Source: Niastella sp. OAS944 (GTDB lineage Bacteria > Bacteroidota > Bacteroidia > Chitinophagales > Chitinophagaceae). From it: a stretch of DNA of 64,000 nt. Every line of letters starts with the position of its first letter. Positions within the stretch are counted from its first letter, which is position 1. Of the stretch, positions 24,451 through 33,590 are shown one piece after another. A model generated the notes under the pieces. That model was not told the DNA's origin. It did not search any database and worked only from the letters and a program-made list of their open reading frames with translations. A program made the translations under genes and the position numbers. The DNA is taken from assembly GCA_024809215.1 (NCBI GenBank), contig JANUBW010000001.1, positions 2,212,841 through 2,276,840 on the forward strand. Reading direction: 5' to 3'.

Positions 24451-25131
24451 CTATTCTATGGGGCTTTGTCCTTTTAAGTCTTTAGTTTGCACATTAAGCC
24501 CTGTCATTTCAGCAGCCAGGTCCTTGGCCTTTATGCTTATAGTAGGTAGAAAATCTGCTAATGGACGGTTATCAGGAATACTGAGCTTGACCTTTAATTG
24601 CACTGTTGAAAGCTTAAACAAAGCCTGATCTCCTTTGGAACGTATAACGGCAAAACCTTTATCATCCACCCCACGTTCGTACAATATACCCGATAACTGC
24701 TTCTCCGTTTGGCTAAGCTTTTCCCTGGCCTTTACTCGTTCGTATTCCAATAAACGCTGCTCTACAAGTTCTGCTCTACGGGTTTGTACAGCAAAATAGG
24801 TTTGCGCAAATGCAATTTCCTGCTTTCGGCTATCGCCGTTTTGAGCAACTAAATAACATGCATAACGGGTAAGAGCCACATCATCAATCATTTGTTGCGC
24901 TCCCTTTCCTGCCTCGATCACCTTCCTGACGTCAGGAAAGTGATCATCCCGGTTTTCACCCGCATTTGTACAAGCTTCACGTGCTTTCCCTATCACTTTT
25001 TCGAAATTCTCCCACTTATTATATCCAAGCAGTAGTTGTAACTCCCTTGCACTCCAACATTCCACGTTGTTAATTTCATAGCATGCAGCTTCAAATTTCT
25101 CAAACAACTCCTTAATTAAATCTTGTTTCAT
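24451..25131 (-). CDS. dinD: DinD-like protein, short at the C-terminus
   Basis: 226 residues of the DNA-damage-inducible D family: CWSARELQLLLGYNKWENFE (BRO/antirepressor-like DNA-binding start), HFPDVRKVIEAGKGAQ, DDVALTRYACYLVAQNGD, AYTF-type AFAQTYFAVQTRRAE and ERVKAREKLSQTEKQLSGIL-YERGVD. E. coli DinD has 274 residues; here the frame stops at KDLKGQSPIE where relatives continue with ~45 more residues, so the end may be lost or variant. In E. coli DinD is SOS-induced and inhibits RecA strand exchange; whether this holds here is unknown. The codons for DHFPDVRKVI form a 30-bp palindrome. An upstream block is shared with the AlbA-type gene. Confidence 0.87.
   Translation of the reverse strand: MKQDLIKELFEKFEAACYEINNVECWSARELQLLLGYNKWENFEKVIGKAREACTNAGENRDDHFPDVRKVIEAGKGAQQMIDDVALTRYACYLVAQNGDSRKQEIAFAQTYFAVQTRRAELVEQRLLEYERVKAREKLSQTEKQLSGILYERGVDDKGFAVIRSKGDQALFKLSTVQLKVKLSIPDNRPLADFLPTISIKAKDLAAEMTGLNVQTKDLKGQSPIE
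24916..24945. repeat. Near-perfect 30-bp palindrome inside the dinD-like gene
   Basis: gatcaccttcctgac joined with no spacer to gtcaggaaagtgatc; 14 of 15 pairs match. The core ttcctgac.tcaggaa is shared with the palindrome at 14165-14186 ahead of rhuM. Lies in the codons of a conserved protein segment. Confidence 0.8.
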
Positions 25132-25160
25132 TTGATTCTTTTTTGGTTATTGAATAATCC

Positions 25161-25224
25161 ATACTATGAAAACAACTATAATAACACTTTGTACTATCCG
25201 AACACGGTTTGACTATAGTCAAGT
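25161..25224 (-). promoter_or_regulatory. Conserved upstream block of the dinD-like gene with FNR-like palindrome
   Basis: About 60 bases matching closely the block at 35006-35066: atactat.aaaacaact.taataac, then tgtacta.ccga.ac, then the palindrome TTGAC-tata-GTCAA (25209-25222). The order and spacing are the same relative to the gene, so both promoters probably answer to the same regulator. Confidence 0.7.
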
Positions 25225-25298
25225 TTTTAACAAATCAAAAGCCATCCATCCGCCTTCCAACAAATGAACGGCCCATTGTAAGGGTTCTAAAAACTCTT

Positions 25299-25475
25299 TC
25301 AATATGTCCACCGGGGATCGCCTACTGTACTTCCACTTGTACTCGCCGCAAACACCTGATGGTACTGCGGCAGGGTACTTAAACTGAAATTGTTGATGGC
25401 GGGCGTAAAACCAAGGTCGGGGTTGAGCGGATTGGCAACCGCCAAACCAGTTAGGTTAAGCGCTGACCGCCGCGC
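25299..25475 (-). pseudogene. C-terminal remnant of a secreted polysaccharide-locus protein
   Basis: Minus-strand frame with a stop at both ends but coherent protein in between: NLTGLAVANPLNPDLGFTPA, INNFSLSTLPQYHQVF, and the ending STVGDPRWTY. A final GDPRW is characteristic of Bacteroidota surface proteins such as DUF5123/DUF4957 types. There is no start and no upstream part, so it is a decayed end. Confidence 0.6.
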
Positions 25476-25591
25476 GCAATGAGTAACTTAAAGTAGTTGT
25501 TGTTGGAAAAATACAGAACAGCGTATTAAGAAGATGTTCACAAAACAAAAACTATATTTATGATGTACTAATACTCTTAAAATAAAACCCT

Positions 25592-26035
25592 ATGTCAAAT
25601 CTTCCTGATCTGACCAGAATAAACGAACCCGGGCTTTTTGGAAGATGGAAAGCTCTCATGTACCCAATAGAATATGCCTACCTGGAGAATGATCCTGCCA
25701 TGTTACAAAAATTTATAAATGCAGGCGCAGATGTAAATATCGATCTCGGTAGGGGCTGGACACTTTTACATGAACTTTGCGCCACAGCCATCGACGCCAT
25801 GATCCAAAACGACCGTGATGATTTCTATCCTCATCATTTGAAAATGATAAAGATCCTATTAAAAAATGGTGCTGATCTGCATAAAAAAGATATCAGAGGC
25901 GACAAGCCTTTGGATGTAGTAAATGCATATGGTTACGAAACCAAAGAACAATTTGATAAAATGGTGAGCCTCTTCAAACCAGCCATTCCCAATGCTGCTG
26001 ATCTGATTTCTACTGATGATATTACATGGTTGTAA
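25592..26035 (+). CDS. Ankyrin-repeat protein, paralogue 3
   Basis: 147 residues, colinear with the two paralogues at 22951 and 23378: INEPGLFGRWKALMYPIEYA, LQKFINAGADVNIDLGRGWT, LLHELCATAIDAMIQNDRDD, IKILLKNGADLHKKDIRGDK. Separated from them by two minus-strand genes and a pseudogene, probably by an insertion into a former tandem array. A weak hairpin (ccagcc/ggctgg, 26040-26067) follows. Confidence 0.85.
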   Translation: MSNLPDLTRINEPGLFGRWKALMYPIEYAYLENDPAMLQKFINAGADVNIDLGRGWTLLHELCATAIDAMIQNDRDDFYPHHLKMIKILLKNGADLHKKDIRGDKPLDVVNAYGYETKEQFDKMVSLFKPAIPNAADLISTDDITWL

Positions 26036-26039
26036 AAAA

Positions 26040-26262
26040 CCAGCCCCCTCCAAATGGAGAAGGCTGGCAGGTGAACTGAACTTCTAAAAAGAGACTCTTT
26101 ATATATATTAATGACCTGTAAGGTGCGCCATTTGAGCTCGCTTAATCGTTAAGTTAATGCGCTCCTGACAGGTCGGATTGATAGGCGCAGGATTCACAGG
26201 AACGACCTGTCAGGTCCAATACGACGTTATAATTGTTCGAGCCACTGTGATGGACCTTACAG
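26040..26262. repeat. Hairpin and gacctg/caggtc word cluster
   Basis: After a weak hairpin at 26040-26067 the intergenic region holds repeated gacctgtaaggt, ctgacaggtc, the palindrome gacctgtcaggtc and gaccttacaggtc. These words can pair in several ways. No T-run on either strand; role unknown. Confidence 0.45.
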
Positions 26263-26267
26263 GTCTT

Positions 26268-26774
26268 TTACTTCACCGTAAACCGCACATACTCGCCAAA
26301 CCCAATCACCGACATACCCTGCACGCCCGACCCGGCGCCGGCACCTGTTATTGGAAATGCTTCATACTTCTTATCACCTACATAAATATCCGGGCCAAAA
26401 TCGTAGGTATCGTCTACAGCAAGCGCTTTTCCAAACAAGGTTTCCAGGTCTGTGGCTTTAATCGAAAAACTGAATGGCAGTGATGCCACATCGGCTTTGT
26501 ATAATTTTACATTGCTGGCCGACCCATTCTTCCGCACCACCACATCTATCTTTGCCGGTGCCTTTGCATCGGCAAAGTACATAGCCACTTTTAGTTTTCC
26601 CTCAAACGCCCCCTGGTTACTTAATGTAATAGTTGCGGCCGTAGCCCCGCTTTCAAGGTTTGTGGTTATCACAGGTACATCTTCAATACCTACTCTTTCG
26701 GGTATGGGCCCATCATCTTTGGAACAGCCGGATAGTAAAATAATAGCAGTGAATATATTTATTATTCGTTTCAT
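26268..26774 (-). CDS. Lipoprotein of a SusC/SusD locus
   Basis: 168 residues. Lipoprotein signal IINIFTAIILLSGCSKDD, with acidic residues after the Cys favouring surface export in Bacteroidota. The rest is a beta-sandwich-like domain (TAATITLSNQGAFEGKLKVA ... YDFGPDIYVGDKKYE ... GFGEYVRFTVK). Third gene after susC and susD, the place of SusE/F-like or other glycan- or ligand-binding lipoproteins. Exact ligand unknown. Confidence 0.75.
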   Translation of the reverse strand: MKRIINIFTAIILLSGCSKDDGPIPERVGIEDVPVITTNLESGATAATITLSNQGAFEGKLKVAMYFADAKAPAKIDVVVRKNGSASNVKLYKADVASLPFSFSIKATDLETLFGKALAVDDTYDFGPDIYVGDKKYEAFPITGAGAGSGVQGMSVIGFGEYVRFTVK

Positions 26775-26801
26775 GATTTGTTGTTTGATAGTTAATGAAC
26801 A

Positions 26802-28484
26802 TTATGGTTGCCAAAATACTTTAAAGTTCTCCGCTACTTTTTGCGGTGGTGCATTTGCGTTCAACCCAATTTCAACAGTACTAAATGGCAAACTCCAGGG
26901 ATACTTTCTGTCGTTCGATACGGCAGTTACTTTTCCATCGGGTCCTGTCACACTGGTTACAATTCCCTCAGGCGCCGGTGCAAACAATACGGGATATTTT
27001 GTGCGCCGGTAATCGGTATAATTATCAATTGGGTTCTCTATGCGATTGATCCATTTCTCGGTCATTATATACTCCAGCTTTTTTGCATTATCGCCCGCGT
27101 CATAGGCTGCCAGTACGCCGTCTTTATAAGTTTTGGTAGCAGGCAGTGTGGCAATCAGCGGTACATTTTGCGCGGCCCCCGCAGACCCTGGTTTTATAAA
27201 ATTGACGATCACATTATCTACATGCGCAAAGGTGGCATCCAACGCCTTGCTGAACACGTCTCTTGCATCACCGGGCGCCAGTCCGGCATGTATCAGTTCG
27301 GCTTCCAGGTATAGCCTGTCGGCATACGTAATAAATTCATGTGGTCTTGCGCCTGTTCCCGCATTTTGCGTTCCAAGGGAGTTGACGCTTTTGGCGGCAC
27401 TGTCGTTAAAGCGGCCACCTGCGGGATAAATGCCCATTAGGGAATAGGTCTGACTGTTCGATCCATCGCGGCATGGGCCATTACTTCCAAACAAAATGGA
27501 AACAAAACCACCATCGCGGAATTCCGTACAATTCTCAGGTGTAGGATTTGCACCACCGGGCGCCGATTTCTGATTATAGACATAATATGGAACTCTCGGA
27601 TCGGCCAAACCGGTGAGGATATTTGGATTTCTTCCTTTCATTATTTCATACAACCAGGGACTGAATAGTTGCCCGCCCCGTTGTGTTGCGGTATAATCGC
27701 CATAAGCCGGATGCCTGTCGTCTGTATTACCTATTGGCCCATAAGGCATCATAAAACTTTCACTCTGGCTATTGATAAGCGAAGCGGGTGCAGCCAGCAA
27801 TGCGGTTACCTGTTGCTTTACATCCTGCACCAATCGCGTTTGCGTATACAGTTTAAGTTTAATGGTATTGGCCGCTTTGATCCAGTTGGCGGTATTTCCT
27901 TTGTAGATATAATCATCGGTACCTGGTTTCGACGGATTGAATGCCGGGTTGTTGATATCGGCAATACCTTCATCGATCAATTTAAAAAGCTGGGGATAGA
28001 TCTCTGATCCTTTATCGAATTTGGGTTGTCGAATACCTTCATCAAACCGGTCGTATTCTGAAAAAGGAACATCGCCGTACATATCTACCAGCAGGCTCAC
28101 CGTGTATGCTTTCAGTATTTTAGCTATACCCGCATATATAAACCGGTCTTCTGAAGGAGCACGTTTAATGATCACATTCAGGTTTGAAATAGCCGAATAA
28201 AGTTCGTTCCAACTGGCAGCGCCGGCCCCATACCTGTCGGCCCCAATACGGCCAGTGAGCTGATGTACATATAAAGACATGTTATTGCCCAGGGTAGAAC
28301 CCAGCGCTATATTATTGCAAATGTTACGTTCGGCGCCACTCAACACCAATGAAAGGTTCACCGAGGCTGGCGTTGGGTTGTTTACGTTCTTATTTACATC
28401 GAGGAACTTTTTACAGCCTGCGCCTGTTACCAGCAGCGCTAATGTTATATAGTGTATAAAGTATTTTCTTTTCATAGTAAACAT
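26802..28484 (-). CDS. SusD/RagB-family lipoprotein (SusD-like type 2)
   Basis: 560 residues; lipobox LLVTGAGCKK. TPR-rich SusD-like features: NLSLVLSGAERNICNN, RADRYGAGAASWNELYSAIS, LVDMYGDVPFSEYDRF, and the late RPHEFITYADRLYLEAELIH and TEKWINRIENPIDNYTDYRR. The pattern fits the SusD_2/SusD-like_2 branch. Substrate-binding partner of the TonB porin encoded just upstream (1-bp gap, or 10 bp if the ATG at 28475 is used). Confidence 0.92.
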   Translation of the reverse strand: MFTMKRKYFIHYITLALLVTGAGCKKFLDVNKNVNNPTPASVNLSLVLSGAERNICNNIALGSTLGNNMSLYVHQLTGRIGADRYGAGAASWNELYSAISNLNVIIKRAPSEDRFIYAGIAKILKAYTVSLLVDMYGDVPFSEYDRFDEGIRQPKFDKGSEIYPQLFKLIDEGIADINNPAFNPSKPGTDDYIYKGNTANWIKAANTIKLKLYTQTRLVQDVKQQVTALLAAPASLINSQSESFMMPYGPIGNTDDRHPAYGDYTATQRGGQLFSPWLYEIMKGRNPNILTGLADPRVPYYVYNQKSAPGGANPTPENCTEFRDGGFVSILFGSNGPCRDGSNSQTYSLMGIYPAGGRFNDSAAKSVNSLGTQNAGTGARPHEFITYADRLYLEAELIHAGLAPGDARDVFSKALDATFAHVDNVIVNFIKPGSAGAAQNVPLIATLPATKTYKDGVLAAYDAGDNAKKLEYIMTEKWINRIENPIDNYTDYRRTKYPVLFAPAPEGIVTSVTGPDGKVTAVSNDRKYPWSLPFSTVEIGLNANAPPQKVAENFKVFWQP

Positions 28485-28485
28485 A

Positions 28486-31400
28486 TTAGAAAGTGATGTT
28501 CAGATTAACGCCATATCGTTTTGTGCTTGGTGCTCCACCGGTTTCAACACCTTGTGTACCTGCACCAACAACCGAAGTGATATCGGGGTCGAAGTTTGTA
28601 TACTTAGGCAGATTGGGCGCCAGGTACCAAAGATTGCGTCCGTTTACAGAAAGCGTAACAGCCGATAATTTAAGCGCACCGGCCCAACTTGCAGGCAGTG
28701 TATAACCCAAACTTATTTCCCGCAGCCTGTATACAGTACCGTCGAACACCGCATATTCAAAAGCGCCGTTGGTAGCGAAGCTGGCGCCGGTACCCGCAGT
28801 AAAGAAAAGATCATTAGTAGTAACCTTTGTTTGGTTGGGCACTGTTTTACCATTCACCAGCAATGGCACATAGTGGTTGAGGCCATCGGCCCCTGTTACC
28901 GGTGTAGAATTACCATAGATACCAGTGATAACGGCATTCTTCTCTCTATCCTCTGTATCTCTTGTAACACCTCTTCCCAACATGCTACTGATTGTTTCAG
29001 AATAAAAATGTCCACCCTTTGTCATATCAAACAGCACATTCAATGTAAAGCCCTTGTATGTAAGCGTATTGGTTATACCGAGCTTATAATCGGCGTTGGG
29101 GTTGCCCACCATCTGATCGTTGGGATCAACGAAAGGCATACCCGAAGTTGGGTTGATCAACAATTGACCATCTTCCGAACGCGCGCTTTTTGAACCGCGT
29201 AAATAGCCATAGGGGAAACCGGCTTCTATCCAGTTATAACCACCCAGCTGGCTGCGGGTTAATCCTTCAATCAGTTTCTCTACCGTGTTCTTGTTCTTTG
29301 TATAAATGCCGCGTACATCCCAGCGCAGGTTGTTGGTAACAACGGGGCTTACATCCAGTGCAATTTCCCAACCCGTGTTTCTGATCTCACCCAGATTGGT
29401 ATAGAAATTACTATAACCGGTTGTTTGCGGCAGCGTGATAGCATATATAAGATCAGTACTTTTTTTATCGTACCAGGTAACTTCAAAACCCAATCGCTGG
29501 TTCAGGAAACGCATTTCGGTGCCCAATTCCAGTTCAGTAGTAAACTCAGGTGTAAGCTCGGGATCGTACCAACTGCCACCTCTTGTAGCAAAGGGCTGAC
29601 CAAGAAAACCTGCAGCATTTAAATTAAAGATAGGTTCGCCATTGTGTGGCCCCGCATCGTTACCCACGCGTGCATAACCGGCACGCACCTTTCCATAATT
29701 GAACCAGTGCGATTTAAGATTGAACGCTTCTGACCAAACAACGGAACCGGAAATACCGGGGTAAAAATATTGTGCATTCTTATACGGAAGCGTGGAGGTA
29801 AGGTCGGTTCTTCCCGTAAGGTTTACGAATGCAAAGTTCTTATATCCCAAACTCGCATCGCCGAAAAAGCCCACCAGGCGTCTTTTGGTCCTGTAATCAC
29901 CGTCGGCGCTGAATGTTTGCCGGCGCGTATTGTTCAAACTATACAAACCGGGTATTACAAAATCAACACCGTATACCTGTTGGTGACGGCTGTTACGTTC
30001 GTTCACATCGCCCCCGAGGGTAATATCGAGACTAAAATCTTTCATCACTTTCGGACTGATCACTGCCACCAGTTTACCTTGCAGTTCCTGTTGCCTGTCC
30101 ACTACTTCGGTAATGGTGCCTAATGCATTATCGGCGCTTCCGTATGATGATTTGTCAATCACCTGGTCGCGGTACAATGCATAATTATTTACACCGGCAT
30201 TAAAATCAACACGGAACCAGTTATTGAATTTATAAGAAGCCCTGACGTTTGCTACTAAACGGTCTTCGAAAGAAGTGATCACGTTGTGATAAGCGCCCCA
30301 TACGGGGTTCGTATACTGTCCGTCGTTAAAACCAATTTGTGCGCCTGCTTTGTTTTCTGAGGGCCAGCCTGTAATATCCCAGTTGCGGGCCATGGTATAT
30401 GTTCTACCCCATTGCGATAAAAAGCTTTGCGCCGCGCCAATAAATCCGCCCACCTGTTTCGACCGCGCATACGATGCGTTGGCGCCTATAGTAAGGTTAC
30501 CAACAGCCGTTTGTCCGCCAACACTCACATTACTTTTTCTGTAGCTTGAATTGGTGATATAACCTTTTTGATTAACCTGCGACAGGGTAAGATTGAATAA
30601 TGATTTTCCTTCGCCACCGCTAAGTCCAACCGAATGCTCCATCAGGTTACCCGTATTGAACATGGAAGAAACGTTATCCGGAACTGCCTTATATGCCAAC
30701 CTGCCATTGGGAAACAGTTCGGGATAGGCAGCAAACATACTTGCCCAGGTAGTTGCGGGAATAGAATCGATGCCCGATGCTGATTTACCAATAATTTGAC
30801 CGCCGGCATCGTAGATAACACCTTTTCCAAATTTGGCGCCCCAGCTACCATTGCTCGCCTGTGTTCTGAAGTTTGCGCCGGCACCATAGAGATTTTGAAA
30901 CTCGGGAATATCAGCAACTTTTTCTACACTATAGCCACCACGATAAGTAACCGTTAATGGTTTAGCGCCTTTTTTGGGATTGCCCGACTTGGTAGTGATC
31001 AACAATACTCCATTGGCCGCCCGTGAACCATATAACGAGGCCGCAGCAGCGCCTTTCAGCACACTGATAGATTCAATATCATTAGGGTCGATATTATTTA
31101 AACCGGAACCATAGGTACCGCCACCAGTAAAAGGATTTGACGTATTCACCAGCGGATTGCTATAAGGTACACCGTCCACTACGATCAAAGGTTCTGCACC
31201 ACTGAAAGAAGCAACCCCTCTTATTTGAATACGTGAAGCCGCACCCGGCGCACCCTGACCGGCCCTGATATCAACACCGGGTACTTTACCAGCAAGGGTG
31301 TTGAGAATATTGGGTTCAGATTTTTGAAGCATGGTACTGGGATCAACTTTCGATACCGCATAACCTAATGCGCGTTCGGTACGTTTAATTCCCATGGCCG

Positions 31401-31719
31401 TTACCACCACTTCCGACAGATCGGCTTTTGCAGGAGCAAGTTTAATTTCAAGTGTAGTAGCCCGGCCTATTATTAATTCATGGGGAGCGTAATTGACAGC
31501 AGATACTATAAGTACATTGCCCATAGCAGCCGTGATGGTGAACTTACCATCGGGGTCAGTTGTAGTACCGGCTTTTGTTTTTCCTTTAAGAACAATGGAA
31601 GCATAAGGAACAGGCGCTCCTTTTTCGTCTAATACCCTTCCGGAGAGGGTTAAGGTTTGGGATTTACTGACGAATGCGCATAGCATGGCCAGTAAAAAAA
31701 CGGGAAGTTTTTTTCTCAT
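28486..31719 (-). CDS. SusC/RagA-family TonB-dependent outer membrane transporter
   Basis: 1077 residues. Signal peptide ending FVSKSQ, CarboxypepD_reg-like domain (SGRVLDEKGAPVPYASIVLK), plug with the SusC signature PLIVVDGVPYSN and ISVLKGAAAASLYGSRAANG, then a beta-barrel to the terminal ...RYGVNLNITF. No STN domain, so unlike the transporter at 60321 it is not wired to an anti-sigma factor. Imports an unknown glycan or peptide with the SusD partner. Confidence 0.95.
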   Translation of the reverse strand: MRKKLPVFLLAMLCAFVSKSQTLTLSGRVLDEKGAPVPYASIVLKGKTKAGTTTDPDGKFTITAAMGNVLIVSAVNYAPHELIIGRATTLEIKLAPAKADLSEVVVTAMGIKRTERALGYAVSKVDPSTMLQKSEPNILNTLAGKVPGVDIRAGQGAPGAASRIQIRGVASFSGAEPLIVVDGVPYSNPLVNTSNPFTGGGTYGSGLNNIDPNDIESISVLKGAAAASLYGSRAANGVLLITTKSGNPKKGAKPLTVTYRGGYSVEKVADIPEFQNLYGAGANFRTQASNGSWGAKFGKGVIYDAGGQIIGKSASGIDSIPATTWASMFAAYPELFPNGRLAYKAVPDNVSSMFNTGNLMEHSVGLSGGEGKSLFNLTLSQVNQKGYITNSSYRKSNVSVGGQTAVGNLTIGANASYARSKQVGGFIGAAQSFLSQWGRTYTMARNWDITGWPSENKAGAQIGFNDGQYTNPVWGAYHNVITSFEDRLVANVRASYKFNNWFRVDFNAGVNNYALYRDQVIDKSSYGSADNALGTITEVVDRQQELQGKLVAVISPKVMKDFSLDITLGGDVNERNSRHQQVYGVDFVIPGLYSLNNTRRQTFSADGDYRTKRRLVGFFGDASLGYKNFAFVNLTGRTDLTSTLPYKNAQYFYPGISGSVVWSEAFNLKSHWFNYGKVRAGYARVGNDAGPHNGEPIFNLNAAGFLGQPFATRGGSWYDPELTPEFTTELELGTEMRFLNQRLGFEVTWYDKKSTDLIYAITLPQTTGYSNFYTNLGEIRNTGWEIALDVSPVVTNNLRWDVRGIYTKNKNTVEKLIEGLTRSQLGGYNWIEAGFPYGYLRGSKSARSEDGQLLINPTSGMPFVDPNDQMVGNPNADYKLGITNTLTYKGFTLNVLFDMTKGGHFYSETISSMLGRGVTRDTEDREKNAVITGIYGNSTPVTGADGLNHYVPLLVNGKTVPNQTKVTTNDLFFTAGTGASFATNGAFEYAVFDGTVYRLREISLGYTLPASWAGALKLSAVTLSVNGRNLWYLAPNLPKYTNFDPDITSVVGAGTQGVETGGAPSTKRYGVNLNITF

Positions 31720-31918
31720 GTGACTTTAGTTTATGGTTTTTGATCCTGACTGAATTTAATGAAAATAACTCATGATAATTACAGTTATTTAGGAAAAACA
31801 CTAAGTACTTTCACCCTCAATTCACTAACACACTTTAATGCAGCCGGTAACAGGTTATATTTTTTTATGCTGGGTGTGAATAGGTGAAAAAATGATAATT
31901 TATTGGTAAGCGCGGGCA

Positions 31919-31960
31919 ATAAAAAAGCGGCTATACATTACTGCATAACCGCTTTTTTAT
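31919..31960. terminator. Terminator behind the SulP gene
   Basis: aaaaaagcggctat ... ataaccgctttttta: about 12-bp stem, one wobble, A-run and T-run on either side. It follows the SulP stop on the minus strand and precedes the SusC promoter region; can act in both directions. Confidence 0.8.
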
Positions 31961-31975
31961 ATACGTCTTTATTAT

Positions 31976-33505
31976 TTAATCCGCCATCACCTTGTACTCC
32001 GGATCTTCAATAACATTTACATCAATAACCGACTCAGCATTTTTTATCAACGCGCGGCAATCGGCGCTTAGGTGTCGCAGGAGTAATTTCTTACCTGCTT
32101 TATCATAACGATCGGTTAATTTATTCAATGCTTCAATAGCGCTCATATCGGTTATGCGGCTTTCTTTAAAATCGATGATCACTTCTGCCGGGTCATTCTG
32201 TACATCGAACTTTTCTAAGAAAGTTGTTACAGACCCAAAGAACAAGGGACCATATATTTCATAATGTTTCACACCATTCTCATCAACATATTTACGTGCC
32301 CGTATTCTTTTGGCGCTTTCCCAGGCAAATACCAATGCAGAGATAATTACCCCAATCAACACTGCCAATGCCAGGTTATGTAACCATACTGTAATAACAG
32401 CCACCAGTATTCCCACTATTATATCGGGACGCGGCATTTTATTAATGATGCGCAGGCTTGTCCACTCAAAAGTACCTATGGCCACCATGATCATGACGCC
32501 CACCAGTGCAGCCATAGGCACCCGTTCAATGATGGGAGCACCGAATAATATTACTATCAGAATTGTAATGGCAGCAATAATACCCGACAGTCGTGCCCTT
32601 GAACCCGCTGATAAGTTCACGAATGATTGTGCGATCATGGCGCAACCGCCCATACCGGTGAAAAAACCATTGACAACATTAGCGGTTCCCTGCGCCATAC
32701 ATTCCTTATTGCCGCGACCTCTTGTACCGGTTACTTCATCAACAATATTGAGGGTTAACAAACTTTCAATAAGCCCCACCCCAGCCATTACCAATGAATA
32801 AGGAAAGATCACTTTTAAAGTATCTAAAGTAAACGGCACTATGGGAATATGGAATGGCGGTAAGCTGCCACTGATAGATGCAATGTCTTTTACTGTTTTG
32901 GTTTCAATATTAAACCCTAATACAACCAGGAACACTACAATGATGGCTACCAATGAAGCAGGCACTGCTTTCGTAATTTTTGGAAAAGCAATAACGATCA
33001 AAACTGTTAAGATTACCAGGCCGAGCATGGTCCATAATGCAGGGCCGCTGAGTAAAGAAGTTCCTGCGTCGGTTGTAATAGTGAATTGTTTTATCTGGGC
33101 CATGAAGATGATCACAGCCAGGCCGTTTACAAAACCATACATTACTGATTGTGGCACCAAACGAATGAATTTGGCCAGCTTGAATATACCCACCGCTATT
33201 TGCAGCAGGCCAGCCAATGCAACGGCGGCAAATACATATTCAACGCCATGTGATTTCATCAATGCGATCAACACAACAACGGTAGCGCCTGCGCCGCCAG
33301 ATACCATGGCGGGCCGGCCACCTAAAACGGCGGTGATCAATCCCATCAGGAAGGCGGCGTATAAACCGGTCAATGGCGACAAACCCGCCAGTATTGCAAA
33401 TGACAATGATTCGGGGATCATGGTCATGGCAACGGTGAGCCCGGCCAGCACCTCTGTTTTGTAGTTTACTTTTTGTTTGAAATCGAATAAATTAAGTAAC
33501 GCCAT
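31976..33505 (-). CDS. SulP-family anion transporter with STAS domain
   Basis: 509 residues. About ten to twelve hydrophobic spans starting with AVLAGLTVAMTMIPESLSFA (SulP hallmark), VSGGAGATVVVLIALM, NGFFTGMGGCAMIAQSFVNL, then a C-terminal STAS domain (about 385-505) with DFKESRITDMSAIEALNKL; the Asp-Met-Ser-Ala motif matches anti-sigma-antagonist-like STAS. Exchanges or cotransports sulfate, bicarbonate or related anions at the inner membrane. Single gene. Confidence 0.94.
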   Translation of the reverse strand: MALLNLFDFKQKVNYKTEVLAGLTVAMTMIPESLSFAILAGLSPLTGLYAAFLMGLITAVLGGRPAMVSGGAGATVVVLIALMKSHGVEYVFAAVALAGLLQIAVGIFKLAKFIRLVPQSVMYGFVNGLAVIIFMAQIKQFTITTDAGTSLLSGPALWTMLGLVILTVLIVIAFPKITKAVPASLVAIIVVFLVVLGFNIETKTVKDIASISGSLPPFHIPIVPFTLDTLKVIFPYSLVMAGVGLIESLLTLNIVDEVTGTRGRGNKECMAQGTANVVNGFFTGMGGCAMIAQSFVNLSAGSRARLSGIIAAITILIVILFGAPIIERVPMAALVGVMIMVAIGTFEWTSLRIINKMPRPDIIVGILVAVITVWLHNLALAVLIGVIISALVFAWESAKRIRARKYVDENGVKHYEIYGPLFFGSVTTFLEKFDVQNDPAEVIIDFKESRITDMSAIEALNKLTDRYDKAGKKLLLRHLSADCRALIKNAESVIDVNVIEDPEYKVMAD

Positions 33506-33538
33506 TCTGGATATTCAAGGTGGAGGGCGAAGGTAAAC

Positions 33539-33565
33539 AAAAAAGGGGCGAAAGGCCCCTTTTGA
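33539..33565 (-). terminator. Terminator of the AlbA-type gene
   Basis: aaaaggggc / gccccttt stem of 9 bp with gaaag loop; on the minus strand a T-run follows. Located 25 bases after the stop at 33591. Confidence 0.8.
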
Positions 33566-33590
33566 GTGTTATATGATATTGCGACTGCGT

